This document shows positions 1 to 7,610 of a DNA stretch of 46,065 nt, piece after piece; within the stretch, counting starts at the first letter, position 1; the number at the start of each line of letters is the position of its first letter. This stretch comes from a bacterium (GTDB lineage: Bacteria; Ratteibacteria; UBA8468; B48-G9; DTJG01). The notes beneath the pieces were generated by a model that saw only the letters and a program-made list of their open reading frames with translations, was not told the origin of the DNA and ran no database searches. Position numbers and translations under genes: made by a program. Location of the stretch: positions 1-46,065 of the forward strand of contig JAKPDB010000169.1 of the NCBI GenBank assembly GCA_029552985.1, given 5' to 3'.

Positions 1-71
1 AAGAGCTAATTAATAGTTGCAATAAATATGTTGACATTAAAAAGTTAAAAAAGCTTGTTGAAAGGAAATAA
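1..71 (+). CDS. 3' end of an unidentified gene
   Basis: An open frame enters from the left edge (codons in phase with position 3) and ends at a TAA at 69-71. About 22 residues are visible, ending ...KKLKKLVERK, a basic C-terminus. That is too little to name a family. hsdR lies downstream, so a missing type I restriction partner (hsdM or hsdS) is possible, but nothing in these residues shows it. Confidence 0.4.
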   Translation, partial: ELINSCNKYVDIKKLKKLVERK

Positions 72-75
72 AAAA

Positions 76-97
76 CGCCCGTCTTTTTCAACGGGCG
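76..97 (-). terminator. Rho-independent-type hairpin facing left
   Basis: A perfect 7-bp stem (CGCCCGT at 76-82 with ACGGGCG at 91-97) encloses an 8-base loop. Read on the minus strand it is followed directly by a run of T (complement of A71-75), the classic intrinsic-terminator layout. Read on the plus strand the stem is preceded by A-rich sequence but followed by GTTGAT, so it is a poorer terminator for the gene ending at 71. It may act in both directions. No convincing minus-strand gene feeds into it from the right. Confidence 0.6.
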
Positions 98-105
98 GTT
101 GATAA

Positions 106-131
106 CAGGTAAAGACGGAAATCTTTACCTG
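106..131. other. Perfect 10-bp hairpin
   Basis: CAGGTAAAGA (106-115) pairs exactly with TCTTTACCTG (122-131) around the 6-base loop CGGAAA. It lies 8 bases after the previous hairpin. There is no T run on either side, so it is not a standard terminator. It could stabilise the 3' end of the upstream transcript or be part of a small palindromic repeat. Only the structure is seen; the function is unknown. Confidence 0.5.
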
Positions 132-189
132 CACTTATAAATATAATGTTTATTCTGAAATCTGTCAAGAGAGGGACCTTATTTACTTA

Positions 190-485
190 CTCTGCTCCGA
201 TGGGAGATGCTCCCTCACCTAATTGGTATCCCTCGAGGGAAGAGGCCGGAAAGAGGGTGGATGATGAAAGAACCCCTCACCTTAATCCTCTCCCACGGCT
301 ATAATTTTTGAATCCCTCTCCCTGGATGGGAGAGGGTGAGGGAGAGGGTGAGGAATGAAAAACCCCCCCTCACCTTAATCCTCTCCCACAAGGGGCGAGG
401 AGAAAAGGGAAAGGGGCCCTCTCCCACAAGGGGCGAGGAGAAAAGAAAAGAGATGGGAGAGGGTGGGGGAGAGGGTGAGGATGAA
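190..485. repeat. Cluster of GC-rich palindromic (REP-like) repeats
   Basis: This 300-base stretch has no credible gene. It holds repeated CCCTCACC...CTCTCCC and GGGAGAGGGTGAGG arms that are inverted copies of each other. A 24-base unit (CCCCTCACC...CTCTCCCAC) occurs at 273-296 and again at 366-389. A CCCACAAGGGGCGAGGAG unit occurs at about 386 and again at about 424. GATGGGAGAGGGTG-type arms occur at about 326 and 452. A more decayed copy spans about 205-265. The composition is far more GC-rich than the surroundings. The last arm ends a few bases before the hsdR ribosome-binding site, so the hsdR leader would fold strongly if transcription starts upstream. These look like small non-autonomous palindromic elements. 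Confidence 0.75.
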
Positions 486-498
486 ATAAGGAGTATGA

Positions 499-3486
499 AT
501 GGGACAATATGAAAAGAAACTGGTGGAAGATTATGTAAGTGAAAGGTTACAGCAGGTGGGCTGGACACTGGTAAATCATGAGGATTTAAAAAGGGAAAGT
601 TTAAGAGAACCATTGCTGATTGAAAATTTGAAAGAGGCAATCATAAGAGTTAACAAAGATAAGGGTGCTGGAGAAGAAGAAATTAAAAAGGTAATTGATG
701 AGATAAAACTTCTTCCAGCCCATCAGGAAGGAATAAAAAAATTTCTTCATTATTTGAAATATGGAATTGGAGTTAAGTTTGAGAAAGAAAGGATTGTGAA
801 AATTATCAATCTTATTGATTATGAAAACCCTGAAAACAATGAATTCATCTTTTCAAGACAGGTTCACTTTAAGGGCAATGACACGATTATTCCTGACATT
901 GTTCTTTATATCAATGGTATCCCTGTTGTTGAGATTGAGTGTAAAAGCCCTGTTTCACTCAGAACCGACTGGTTTGCTGGCTACCAGCAGATAAAAAAAT
1001 ACGAGGAAATTGTCCCTGAACTTTATAAATATATGCAGATAGGAATTTCTTTTTGTGAAAATGTGAGATATTTCCCTATTGTGCCATGGAATAAACAGGT
1101 TTCTGCTTATACATGGAAAAAGAACCAGTTACCAGAGGATGAGGCGATTTTTGAACTGTTAACTCCATTTGTTTTGATTGATGTTCTCAAAAACTTTATC
1201 TTTATGAGAGAACAATATAATGAAATGAAAAAGGTGGTTGCCCGTTATATGCAGTATCGAGCAGTGAACAAAATTTACACAAGAGTGATAGACAACCTAA
1301 AAGGCAGGGACAACAAAAACAAGGGTTTAATCTGGCACTGGCAGGGTTCTGGTAAAACCCTTACCATTATATTTGCTGTTCATAAACTTTATGGTGAAAA
1401 ATTTCTTGAAAACCCAACTTTGTTTATCATTGTTGATAGGAGAGATCTTGAGCAACAGATGAAGGAAGAATTATCCTGTTTGCAACTTAATTTTCCTTTT
1501 GAAGTGATTGAAAACGTAAATAAACTAAAGGAGATTATTTCTTATGACAATTTCAAGGGAAAACGAGGTGTTTTCTTAACTCTGATGCATAAATTCAGTC
1601 CTGATGAGAGATTTCTGCCCGACGAGTACCCAGAAACAATATCTGAAAGAAAAAATGTGGTTTGTTTTCTTGACGAGGTTCACAGAACCCAGTATGGGCT
1701 TCTTGCTGCAAGCATGAGGAATGTTTTGAAAAATGCTTTTTACTTTGGTTTTACTGGCACTCCAATTGCAGAGAATGAAAGAAATACTTATAGCCAATTT
1801 GGTTATCCATTGCAGGAAGAGGGTTATCTTGATAAGTATTTCCTTGACCAGTCATTACAGGATGGTTTCACTGTTCCTTTGATTTATAGCGCCGGGCTTG
1901 AAGAATTGCATGTAAGCGAGGATGAAATTAAAACCTTTGTCGAAAAATGGGAGCAAGAGGAATTACAGGGTGATATTGCAAGGTTTCCAAGAATAAGTGA
2001 AAAAGTTCAAAGGAAATTAAACAATATAAATCTTGTTTTAGAAAACAGAAACAGAATTGAAAAAATTTGCATGGATATTGCAGGACATTTTAAGGAAAAC
2101 GTGGATGGAAAATTTAAGGCAATGGTTGTTTGCGGAAGCAGGACAGCATGCGTAATTTACAAAGAATTTCTGGACAAATACTTACCACGATATTCTGAAG
2201 TTGTTATGAGTTTTTTAAATGACGATAAAGAGCCATTAAAATCGTTTTATGCTCAATGGACTCAGAGACATTCTGATTTTTCAGATAACGAAAGCAGAAT
2301 CAATGACATCATTGAAAAATTCAAAAAGGAACAATACCCAAAAATCTTGATCGTTACAGATATGCTTATTACAGGTTTTGATGCTCCAGTGCTACAGGTG
2401 ATGTATCTGGATAAACTGCTAAAAAAACATCGTCTGCTTCAGGCAATCGCAAGGATAAACAGACCTTATGATGATGTCAAAGCAGCCGGTATTATTATTG
2501 ATTATGCAGGTATTTTGAGCCATCTGAATTATGCGTTACGGGATTATTATAAAGATGATATCAGGGGGCTTGTGCTGCCATTTGACAGGATGTTTGATGA
2601 TTTTGAAAAATACATTTCAAAAATGAAAGAGATTTTTGATATATCAGTTTTTGAGATCTCAAGGGACAAACTTTTGCAGGCAGTAGAAATTTTGAAGGAA
2701 GATGAGATCAGAGAAAAATTTTTCACCTGCTATAAAAAGGCGAGAAAAATCTTTGAGGTTCTTGCTTCAAGCCCTGAAAAGATGAAGTATTTGAATGAAT
2801 TTGAGTGGTTTACTGCAGTTTATGACTATTACAGGAAACTTACTGATGACCAGGAAGAGAAAAGAATTGTCGAAAAATTTTTCAGAAAGACCGTGGAACT
2901 CGTCCATAAAAAGATGGAAGTCGTTGAGGTAAAAAAGGTTTCGCCTGATTTTAGAATTGACCTGAAAAACATTGAAAAATATGCAAAAAACGATATCCTC
3001 AAAAAGGAAAAGGTGATCAATATCATTTTTATTCTCTCAAAACTTATCCTTGTTGAAAAATCAAAAGACCCGGTCTACAGGTCAATTGCTGATAGGGTGA
3101 AAGACCTGGTCAGAAAATGGAAGGAAAGGCAGATTGATATCGATGTATTGTTTAGCGAGGAGAAAAAGATTGCAAAAGATATAGAGGAGATGGAGAAGGA
3201 GAAAAATCGGCTGGTCTTTGATAATTTTCAATACGGGATTTATTTGATACTGAAAAACGAGATAAAACGGCCAGAAGACATCAATGAGTATGTCAGAGAA
3301 ATTACAAACTCAATCAAAGAATACATGATTGATGGCTGGATAGAAAACTCTGCGTTAAGACAGAATATAGAAAGGAAGACAAGGGAAATTTGCTTGAAAA
3401 TGAAAAATAACTACGGCATAGAGTATGAACGATTTGACTTACTGCACAAAAAAATCGTTGAGTTTATAAAGGATTATGGAAGTTAA
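499..3486 (+). CDS. hsdR: Type I restriction enzyme, R (translocase/endonuclease) subunit
   Basis: The 995-residue product has the usual HsdR length. The N-terminal nuclease domain shows the PD-(D/E)xK signature: D133 in PDIVLYING and E147-x-K149 in VEIECKSP. The SF2 motor follows, with Walker A QGSGKT at 282-287, a DEVH box at 392-395, an FTGTP motif, ITGFDAP and QAIARINRPY. A long C-terminal helical region follows, as in other R subunits that bind the methylase. It would cleave unmodified foreign DNA after ATP-driven translocation. The start is fixed by AAGGAG at 488-493, five bases before ATG. No hsdM or hsdS lies downstream; both must be upstream of the window or absent. The gene overlaps the next by 11 bases. 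The palindromic repeats end just before its ribosome-binding site. Confidence 0.93.
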   Translation: MGQYEKKLVEDYVSERLQQVGWTLVNHEDLKRESLREPLLIENLKEAIIRVNKDKGAGEEEIKKVIDEIKLLPAHQEGIKKFLHYLKYGIGVKFEKERIVKIINLIDYENPENNEFIFSRQVHFKGNDTIIPDIVLYINGIPVVEIECKSPVSLRTDWFAGYQQIKKYEEIVPELYKYMQIGISFCENVRYFPIVPWNKQVSAYTWKKNQLPEDEAIFELLTPFVLIDVLKNFIFMREQYNEMKKVVARYMQYRAVNKIYTRVIDNLKGRDNKNKGLIWHWQGSGKTLTIIFAVHKLYGEKFLENPTLFIIVDRRDLEQQMKEELSCLQLNFPFEVIENVNKLKEIISYDNFKGKRGVFLTLMHKFSPDERFLPDEYPETISERKNVVCFLDEVHRTQYGLLAASMRNVLKNAFYFGFTGTPIAENERNTYSQFGYPLQEEGYLDKYFLDQSLQDGFTVPLIYSAGLEELHVSEDEIKTFVEKWEQEELQGDIARFPRISEKVQRKLNNINLVLENRNRIEKICMDIAGHFKENVDGKFKAMVVCGSRTACVIYKEFLDKYLPRYSEVVMSFLNDDKEPLKSFYAQWTQRHSDFSDNESRINDIIEKFKKEQYPKILIVTDMLITGFDAPVLQVMYLDKLLKKHRLLQAIARINRPYDDVKAAGIIIDYAGILSHLNYALRDYYKDDIRGLVLPFDRMFDDFEKYISKMKEIFDISVFEISRDKLLQAVEILKEDEIREKFFTCYKKARKIFEVLASSPEKMKYLNEFEWFTAVYDYYRKLTDDQEEKRIVEKFFRKTVELVHKKMEVVEVKKVSPDFRIDLKNIEKYAKNDILKKEKVINIIFILSKLILVEKSKDPVYRSIADRVKDLVRKWKERQIDIDVLFSEEKKIAKDIEEMEKEKNRLVFDNFQYGIYLILKNEIKRPEDINEYVREITNSIKEYMIDGWIENSALRQNIERKTREICLKMKNNYGIEYERFDLLHKKIVEFIKDYGS

Positions 3487-4024
3487 AAATTTTCTTGTGA
3501 TAGAACGAAGGGTAAAATATCCCAGGATTGAATTGAAGGGCATGCCTACCTTAATTTTGCCCTATGGTTGCAGGGATAAAGCAGAAGAAATTATTGAAAA
3601 GCACAGAAACTGGCTTGAAAAGAAAATAAAGTTTGTTGAAGAGATAAAACGCAAATATGAGAAACATAAGGTCTACAACAGGACTGATGACGAGTTAAAA
3701 AAGATTATTAAACATCTGTTAAAAAGATATTCTAAAATTCTTGATTTATCTGTTGAAAAGACAACCTTTAGACACATGAAGTCAAAATGGGCGAGTTGTC
3801 GAAAAAATGGCCGGTTGAGTTTCAACCTGAAAATGAAGTATCTTCCCATGCATTTGATAAGATACATTGTTTTCCATGAAATGGTTCACTTAATAGTTCC
3901 TGACCATAAGGCAGATTTCTGGGCGTATGTAAAAAAAGAATTTAAAAATCCAGAAAAATGTGAAGAGGCACTGTATGGCTACTGGTTTTTATGCTTGAAT
4001 AACAGAAATTCTATTTTCCAATGA
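3476..4024 (+). CDS. YgjP-like (DUF45) zinc metallopeptidase
   Basis: The 182-residue product matches the YgjP/WLM-like family, annotated as SprT-like or M48-like metal-dependent hydrolases. It has WASCRKNG at about 105-112, the zinc motif HEMVH at 134-138, and a third candidate ligand H144 in DHKADFW. There is no signal peptide, so it is cytoplasmic. Its ATG lies inside the end of hsdR (11-base overlap), implying translational coupling. Genes of this family are often found beside hsdR, and a role in handling the restriction complex has been suggested from context only. The substrate is unknown. Confidence 0.85.
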   Translation: MEVKNFLVIERRVKYPRIELKGMPTLILPYGCRDKAEEIIEKHRNWLEKKIKFVEEIKRKYEKHKVYNRTDDELKKIIKHLLKRYSKILDLSVEKTTFRHMKSKWASCRKNGRLSFNLKMKYLPMHLIRYIVFHEMVHLIVPDHKADFWAYVKKEFKNPEKCEEALYGYWFLCLNNRNSIFQ

Positions 4025-4086
4025 ATAGTTGAATTGCATTTCTGGTCGAATAGTTTTCAAAAAAATATGAAGGCATAAAAAATTTG

Positions 4087-4095
4087 TGTTAAAAT
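4087..4095 (+). promoter_or_regulatory. Extended -10 promoter for the metV-rnfC operon
   Basis: TGTTAAAAT fits the extended -10 pattern TGnTAWAAT. No good -35 hexamer is seen 16-18 bases upstream. Transcription would start near 4102, leaving a leader of about 28 bases with an AGGTGA ribosome-binding site at 4115-4120, 9 bases before the ATG. The spacer from the previous gene has no terminator-like hairpin, so read-through from hsdR/ygjP is also possible. Confidence 0.45.
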
Positions 4096-4129
4096 ATTGC
4101 AATTTTACAAAAACAGGTGAGAGAAAAGA

Positions 4130-6124
4130 ATGATTGATTACACGAAATATCGATTGAAGCCAAAAAATGAACTGGATGATGTGCTGAAGGAAGTTCCTGG
4201 ACTTTTTGCTATCTGGTGTAAGAAATGTTATAAAGCATTTGAAAATGAAGAAATGCCAGAGTGTAATAATTTTGTGGAGTTAATCTCTGAGAAAGATAAA
4301 ATAAAAGGACGTCTGGGAATTGATTTTCTATGCAATCGTTTTCTGACAGAGAAAAACATTAAAAACCTTCCTGAAAATATCTCAATTGGTGTTATCTCAT
4401 GCGGACTTGGTATTCAAACAATTGCAAAACTAATGGAAAACAAAGGTATTAGAGTGCTGGCTCTGGCTGACACTGTCCCGCAGAGCGGGAATGCGTCAAG
4501 TATTGCTGGTTATCATGGTATTACGCTTGGAAGTGAAAAGTGCGCGGGATGCGCTCAGTGTTATCTTGGAATTACTGGCGGACTGTGTCCAGTTGTTGAT
4601 TGCGCAAAAAGTTTGTTGAATGGTCCATGCGGTGGCGCAAAAGATGGCAAATGTGAGGTAATTGCTGAGAAGGATTGCGTGTGGATAGAAATATTCAAAA
4701 GAATGCAGAAACAAAAAAGAGAAATGTCTCACCCCATCAAGGTGAGGGACTATAATAAATTTAGTTCCAGCGAAGAGAAGAAAATTTCCACCATTTCGTT
4801 TGAAAAAAGGACTGAAAATTTTTATGGTGGAGTTCATCCTTCAGAAAAAAAGGAAATAACAGAAAATCTACCAATAGAAGAATTCCCGCAGTCAAAATAT
4901 ATGTTTGTTTTTCTTTCCCAGCATGCTGGTTATCCTGCCACAGCTGTGGTAAAGCAGGGTGAAAGGGTGAAATTTGGCCAGAAAATTGCTGAAAGTTCTG
5001 GGTTGATTTCAGCACCTGTCCATTGTCCTGTATCTGGCAGGGTGACAGCGATTGAAGAGAAACTTCACCCGACATTGCTGAGAAAAATGCCAGCGATAAT
5101 CATTGAAAACGATTTTTCTGATGAAAGAGACGATGATATTGTTAGTTGTTCTGAATGGCACAGCGTTCCTGCTGAAAAACTTATTGAACTGGTAAAACAA
5201 AAGGGAATTGTTGGTCTTGGCGGAGCAATGTTTCCAACCCATGTAAAATTTTTCCCGCCAAAAAAACCGCTTGATACACTGATTGTTAATGGGTGCGAAT
5301 GTGAGCCATATTTGAACGCTGATAACAGGTTGATGATTGAGCATCCTGAAGAAATTTTGCAAGGTATCATGCTGGCGAGAAAAATACTTGGTGTCAATAA
5401 TGTAATCATAGGAATCGAGGAGAATAAGCCAGTTGCCATTGAGAATATGAAAAGGGCAATTGGAGAAAAGCAGGGATTTATATTGAAAGAATTGAAGACA
5501 AAGTACCCGCAGGGCGCTGAAAAAATGCTTATCAGGACTACACTTGGAAGACGTGTGCCTGATGGGGGGCTGCCTCTTGATGTTGGCGTTGTTGTTCTCA
5601 ATGTGGGAACTGTGTTTGCAATTTATCGCGCTATTGTTCAGGGGTTGCCGCTGGTCAAAAGGGTGATTACTGTGTCTGGTGAGTTTGAAAGACAGGGGAA
5701 TTTTGAAATTAGAATGGGAACTCCATTTAAGGATATTCTTGAATTCTGCAAAAGCAAGATATCAGAAAATGCGCAGGAATACTGTTTGAAAATGGGCGGT
5801 CCCATGATGGGAATTATTCAGACAGACCCCGATAGTGCTGTGATTAAAGGAACCACAGGTTTTGTTCTTGCAAAAAAGTTTTTTGTTGACAGTTCAGAAA
5901 AGAATACATGTATCAAGTGTGGAAGATGTGTGGATGTGTGCCCGATGGAATTGTATCCACTTTATTACGCCTATTATGGAACCAGGAAAATGTGGGAAAA
6001 ATGTGTTGAGTATGGGGTAAAAAATTGTATTGAATGCGGTTGTTGTCAGTACATTTGTTCTTCAAAAATTGCTCTTGTTGATTTAATTAAACAGGCGAAA
6101 AGAAATGCTAATAACAAAACCTAA
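4130..6124 (+). CDS. MetV-RnfC fusion: methylene-THF reductase partner with NADH-dehydrogenase-like module
   Basis: The 664-residue protein has two parts. Residues 1 to about 205 are a MetV-type domain: C30/C33, C68, C91 in ISCGLG, then C138, C141, C144, C153, C158 and the GPCGG signature at 165-169 with C175 and C183. Residues from about 228 (FYGGVHPSEK) to the end are RnfC-like: the biotinyl-like barrel, the flavin/NADH region (GLGGAMFP at about 217-224 of the module, NGCECEPYLNAD), and two 4Fe-4S motifs, C594-C597-C600-C604 and C633-C636-C639-C643. In A. woodii, MetF, MetV and a separate RnfC2 form the reductase, and RnfC2 oxidises NADH. The fusion would hard-wire this electron path. It overlaps the second metV by 20 bases. 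Cytoplasmic; no membrane segments. Function is inferred from domains and operon. Confidence 0.88.
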   Translation: MIDYTKYRLKPKNELDDVLKEVPGLFAIWCKKCYKAFENEEMPECNNFVELISEKDKIKGRLGIDFLCNRFLTEKNIKNLPENISIGVISCGLGIQTIAKLMENKGIRVLALADTVPQSGNASSIAGYHGITLGSEKCAGCAQCYLGITGGLCPVVDCAKSLLNGPCGGAKDGKCEVIAEKDCVWIEIFKRMQKQKREMSHPIKVRDYNKFSSSEEKKISTISFEKRTENFYGGVHPSEKKEITENLPIEEFPQSKYMFVFLSQHAGYPATAVVKQGERVKFGQKIAESSGLISAPVHCPVSGRVTAIEEKLHPTLLRKMPAIIIENDFSDERDDDIVSCSEWHSVPAEKLIELVKQKGIVGLGGAMFPTHVKFFPPKKPLDTLIVNGCECEPYLNADNRLMIEHPEEILQGIMLARKILGVNNVIIGIEENKPVAIENMKRAIGEKQGFILKELKTKYPQGAEKMLIRTTLGRRVPDGGLPLDVGVVVLNVGTVFAIYRAIVQGLPLVKRVITVSGEFERQGNFEIRMGTPFKDILEFCKSKISENAQEYCLKMGGPMMGIIQTDPDSAVIKGTTGFVLAKKFFVDSSEKNTCIKCGRCVDVCPMELYPLYYAYYGTRKMWEKCVEYGVKNCIECGCCQYICSSKIALVDLIKQAKRNANNKT

Positions 6125-6719
6125 GGACTCCAGAGAAATCGAAAGTTATTTTGAAAAAAGGGTGTTTGTTTTCAAATGTTATGGTTGCAGAGAGGTTTAT
6201 TTCCCTGAACAGGAAATTAACAAATTTGTTGAAGAGAGAGCAAAAAGTATTTCAGGCATTGCTGAGGTCGACTATCTTTGCAATGAGTCGTTTTCAAAAA
6301 TTTACATTGAGAAAAATGCACATGTCATAAGAAACTCAGATGTGATTGTCGTGTTTTCGTGCGGGGTAGGGTCGCAGGTAATATCAAAATTGATGGAGAA
6401 TAATATTGTGGTGCCGGGCTGCGATACCTGTTATTTAAATGGTTTTCAGGGCCTGACAGTGCTTGACTGCGATTGCAATCAATGCGGGGAATGTTATTTG
6501 AATTATACAGGCGGAATCTGTCCCATCACATCATGCGCAAAAAATCTTCTTAATGGCCCGTGCGGTGGAGCAAAGAACAATAAATGCGAGGTAAATCCAG
6601 AAGTGGATTGCGGCTGGATTGCAATTTACGAAAGATTGATGAAAATCAATAAGGAAAAAATACTGGTGGAAAATAAGATATTTGTGAGAAATTTTGAAAA
6701 AATTATTAAAGGGAAATAG
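6105..6719 (+). CDS. metV: MetV, cysteine-rich subunit of methylene-THF reductase
   Basis: This 204-residue stand-alone MetV parallels the N-terminal half of the upstream fusion. It shares KCYGC near the N-terminus, YLCN, FSCGVGSQ, the CDCNQCGECYL cluster, GGICPITSC, LLNGPCGGAK and a final DCGWIAIYERL. It also has an extra cysteine pair, GCDTCYLNG, where the fusion has ADTVPQSG. MetV proteins carry Fe-S clusters and pass electrons to the flavin of MetF. Two MetV copies in one operon could form a heteromeric electron relay or serve different partners. It starts 20 bases inside the previous gene and ends 2 bases before metF. Confidence 0.88.
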   Translation: MLITKPKDSREIESYFEKRVFVFKCYGCREVYFPEQEINKFVEERAKSISGIAEVDYLCNESFSKIYIEKNAHVIRNSDVIVVFSCGVGSQVISKLMENNIVVPGCDTCYLNGFQGLTVLDCDCNQCGECYLNYTGGICPITSCAKNLLNGPCGGAKNNKCEVNPEVDCGWIAIYERLMKINKEKILVENKIFVRNFEKIIKGK

Positions 6720-6721
6720 CC

Positions 6722-7603
6722 ATGGAAAAACAGAGTTTTTCAGAAAAATTGAAGGAAGGCAAATTTGTGATTACAAGCGAAATAGGACCGCCAAAAGGAA
6801 CAAACATTGAGCCCCATCTCAAGGAAGCAGAACACATCAAAGACAGAATTGATGCGTTTAATGTGACGGATTTGCAAAGTTCAGTGATGCGGTTAGGTTC
6901 TCTTGCAACATGCAAACTTTTGATTGAAAGGGGACTGGAGCCAGTGTTTCAGATTACCTGCAGAGATAAAAACCGTCTTGCTCTTCAGTCAGATTTATTG
7001 AGCGCCTATGTTCTTGGGGTAAAAAATGTGCTGTGTTTAACCGGAGACCACACAACACTTGGAGATCATCCTGATGCAAAGCCAGTGTTTGATTTGGACT
7101 CTGTTTCGCTACTGCAGGTTGCGACTGACCTGATGAACGGAAAAGATATGAAGGGCAATGAACTTGATGGAAAGCCAGAATTTTTTCCTGGAGCGGTTGT
7201 AAGTCCTGGTTATGAACCGCTTGAATTGCAGCTGATAAAAATGGAAAAGAAGATAGAGGCAGGTGCAAGGTTCTTCCAGACCCAGGCGGTTTATGACCTG
7301 AAAAGTTTCGAAAAATTCATGAAGATGGTTGAAAAGTATAGGGTTCCTATTCTTGGAGGCATAGTGCTTCTTAAATCAGCAGGAATGGCAAAGTATATGA
7401 ATGAGAAAGTGGCTGGTGTTTCAGTTCCAGACAGATATATCAATATGATGGCTCAGGCAAAAAAAGAAGAAAGGGCAAAGGTCAGTGTTCAGATTGCGGC
7501 AGAACTGATAAAGGGAATGAAAGGTTTGTGTCAGGGTATACACATTATGCCTCTTGGATGGGAAAAATATGTGCCCCTTGTATTGGAGGCAGCAGAATTG
7601 TAA
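6722..7603 (+). CDS. metF: 5,10-Methylenetetrahydrofolate reductase, catalytic subunit
   Basis: The 293-residue TIM-barrel flavoprotein reduces methylene-THF to methyl-THF. Recognisable features are the N-terminal ITSEIGPPKG strand with the catalytic-type glutamate, the FNVTDLQSS segment, QITCRDKNRLALQSDL, and LCLTGDHTTLGDHPDA in the FAD/substrate region. FFQTQAVYD matches the conserved FfqTQ motif. Length fits the short bacterial MetF. It follows metV by two bases and precedes the formate channel, so the operon makes a MetF-MetV-RnfC complex likely. The likely electron donor is NADH through the RnfC module, by analogy with A. woodii. Confidence 0.93.
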   Translation: MEKQSFSEKLKEGKFVITSEIGPPKGTNIEPHLKEAEHIKDRIDAFNVTDLQSSVMRLGSLATCKLLIERGLEPVFQITCRDKNRLALQSDLLSAYVLGVKNVLCLTGDHTTLGDHPDAKPVFDLDSVSLLQVATDLMNGKDMKGNELDGKPEFFPGAVVSPGYEPLELQLIKMEKKIEAGARFFQTQAVYDLKSFEKFMKMVEKYRVPILGGIVLLKSAGMAKYMNEKVAGVSVPDRYINMMAQAKKEERAKVSVQIAAELIKGMKGLCQGIHIMPLGWEKYVPLVLEAAEL

Positions 7604-7610
7604 AAAAACT

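Noticed and set aside
190-485. CRISPR array
   Set aside because: The repeats are inverted palindromes with irregular spacing and similar spacers. They do not form an array.
299-640. 113-residue open frame on the minus strand across the repeat cluster and hsdR start
   Set aside because: It is low-complexity (S/P/F-rich), made by the repeats, and overlaps the true hsdR start.
4025-4129. Riboswitch upstream of the metV-rnfC operon
   Set aside because: Only 105 bases, AT-rich and without stable stems or recognisable aptamer motifs.
5065-5601. 178-residue open frame on the minus strand inside the MetV-RnfC gene
   Set aside because: It is antisense to a strongly supported gene, with no ribosome-binding site or recognisable domain.
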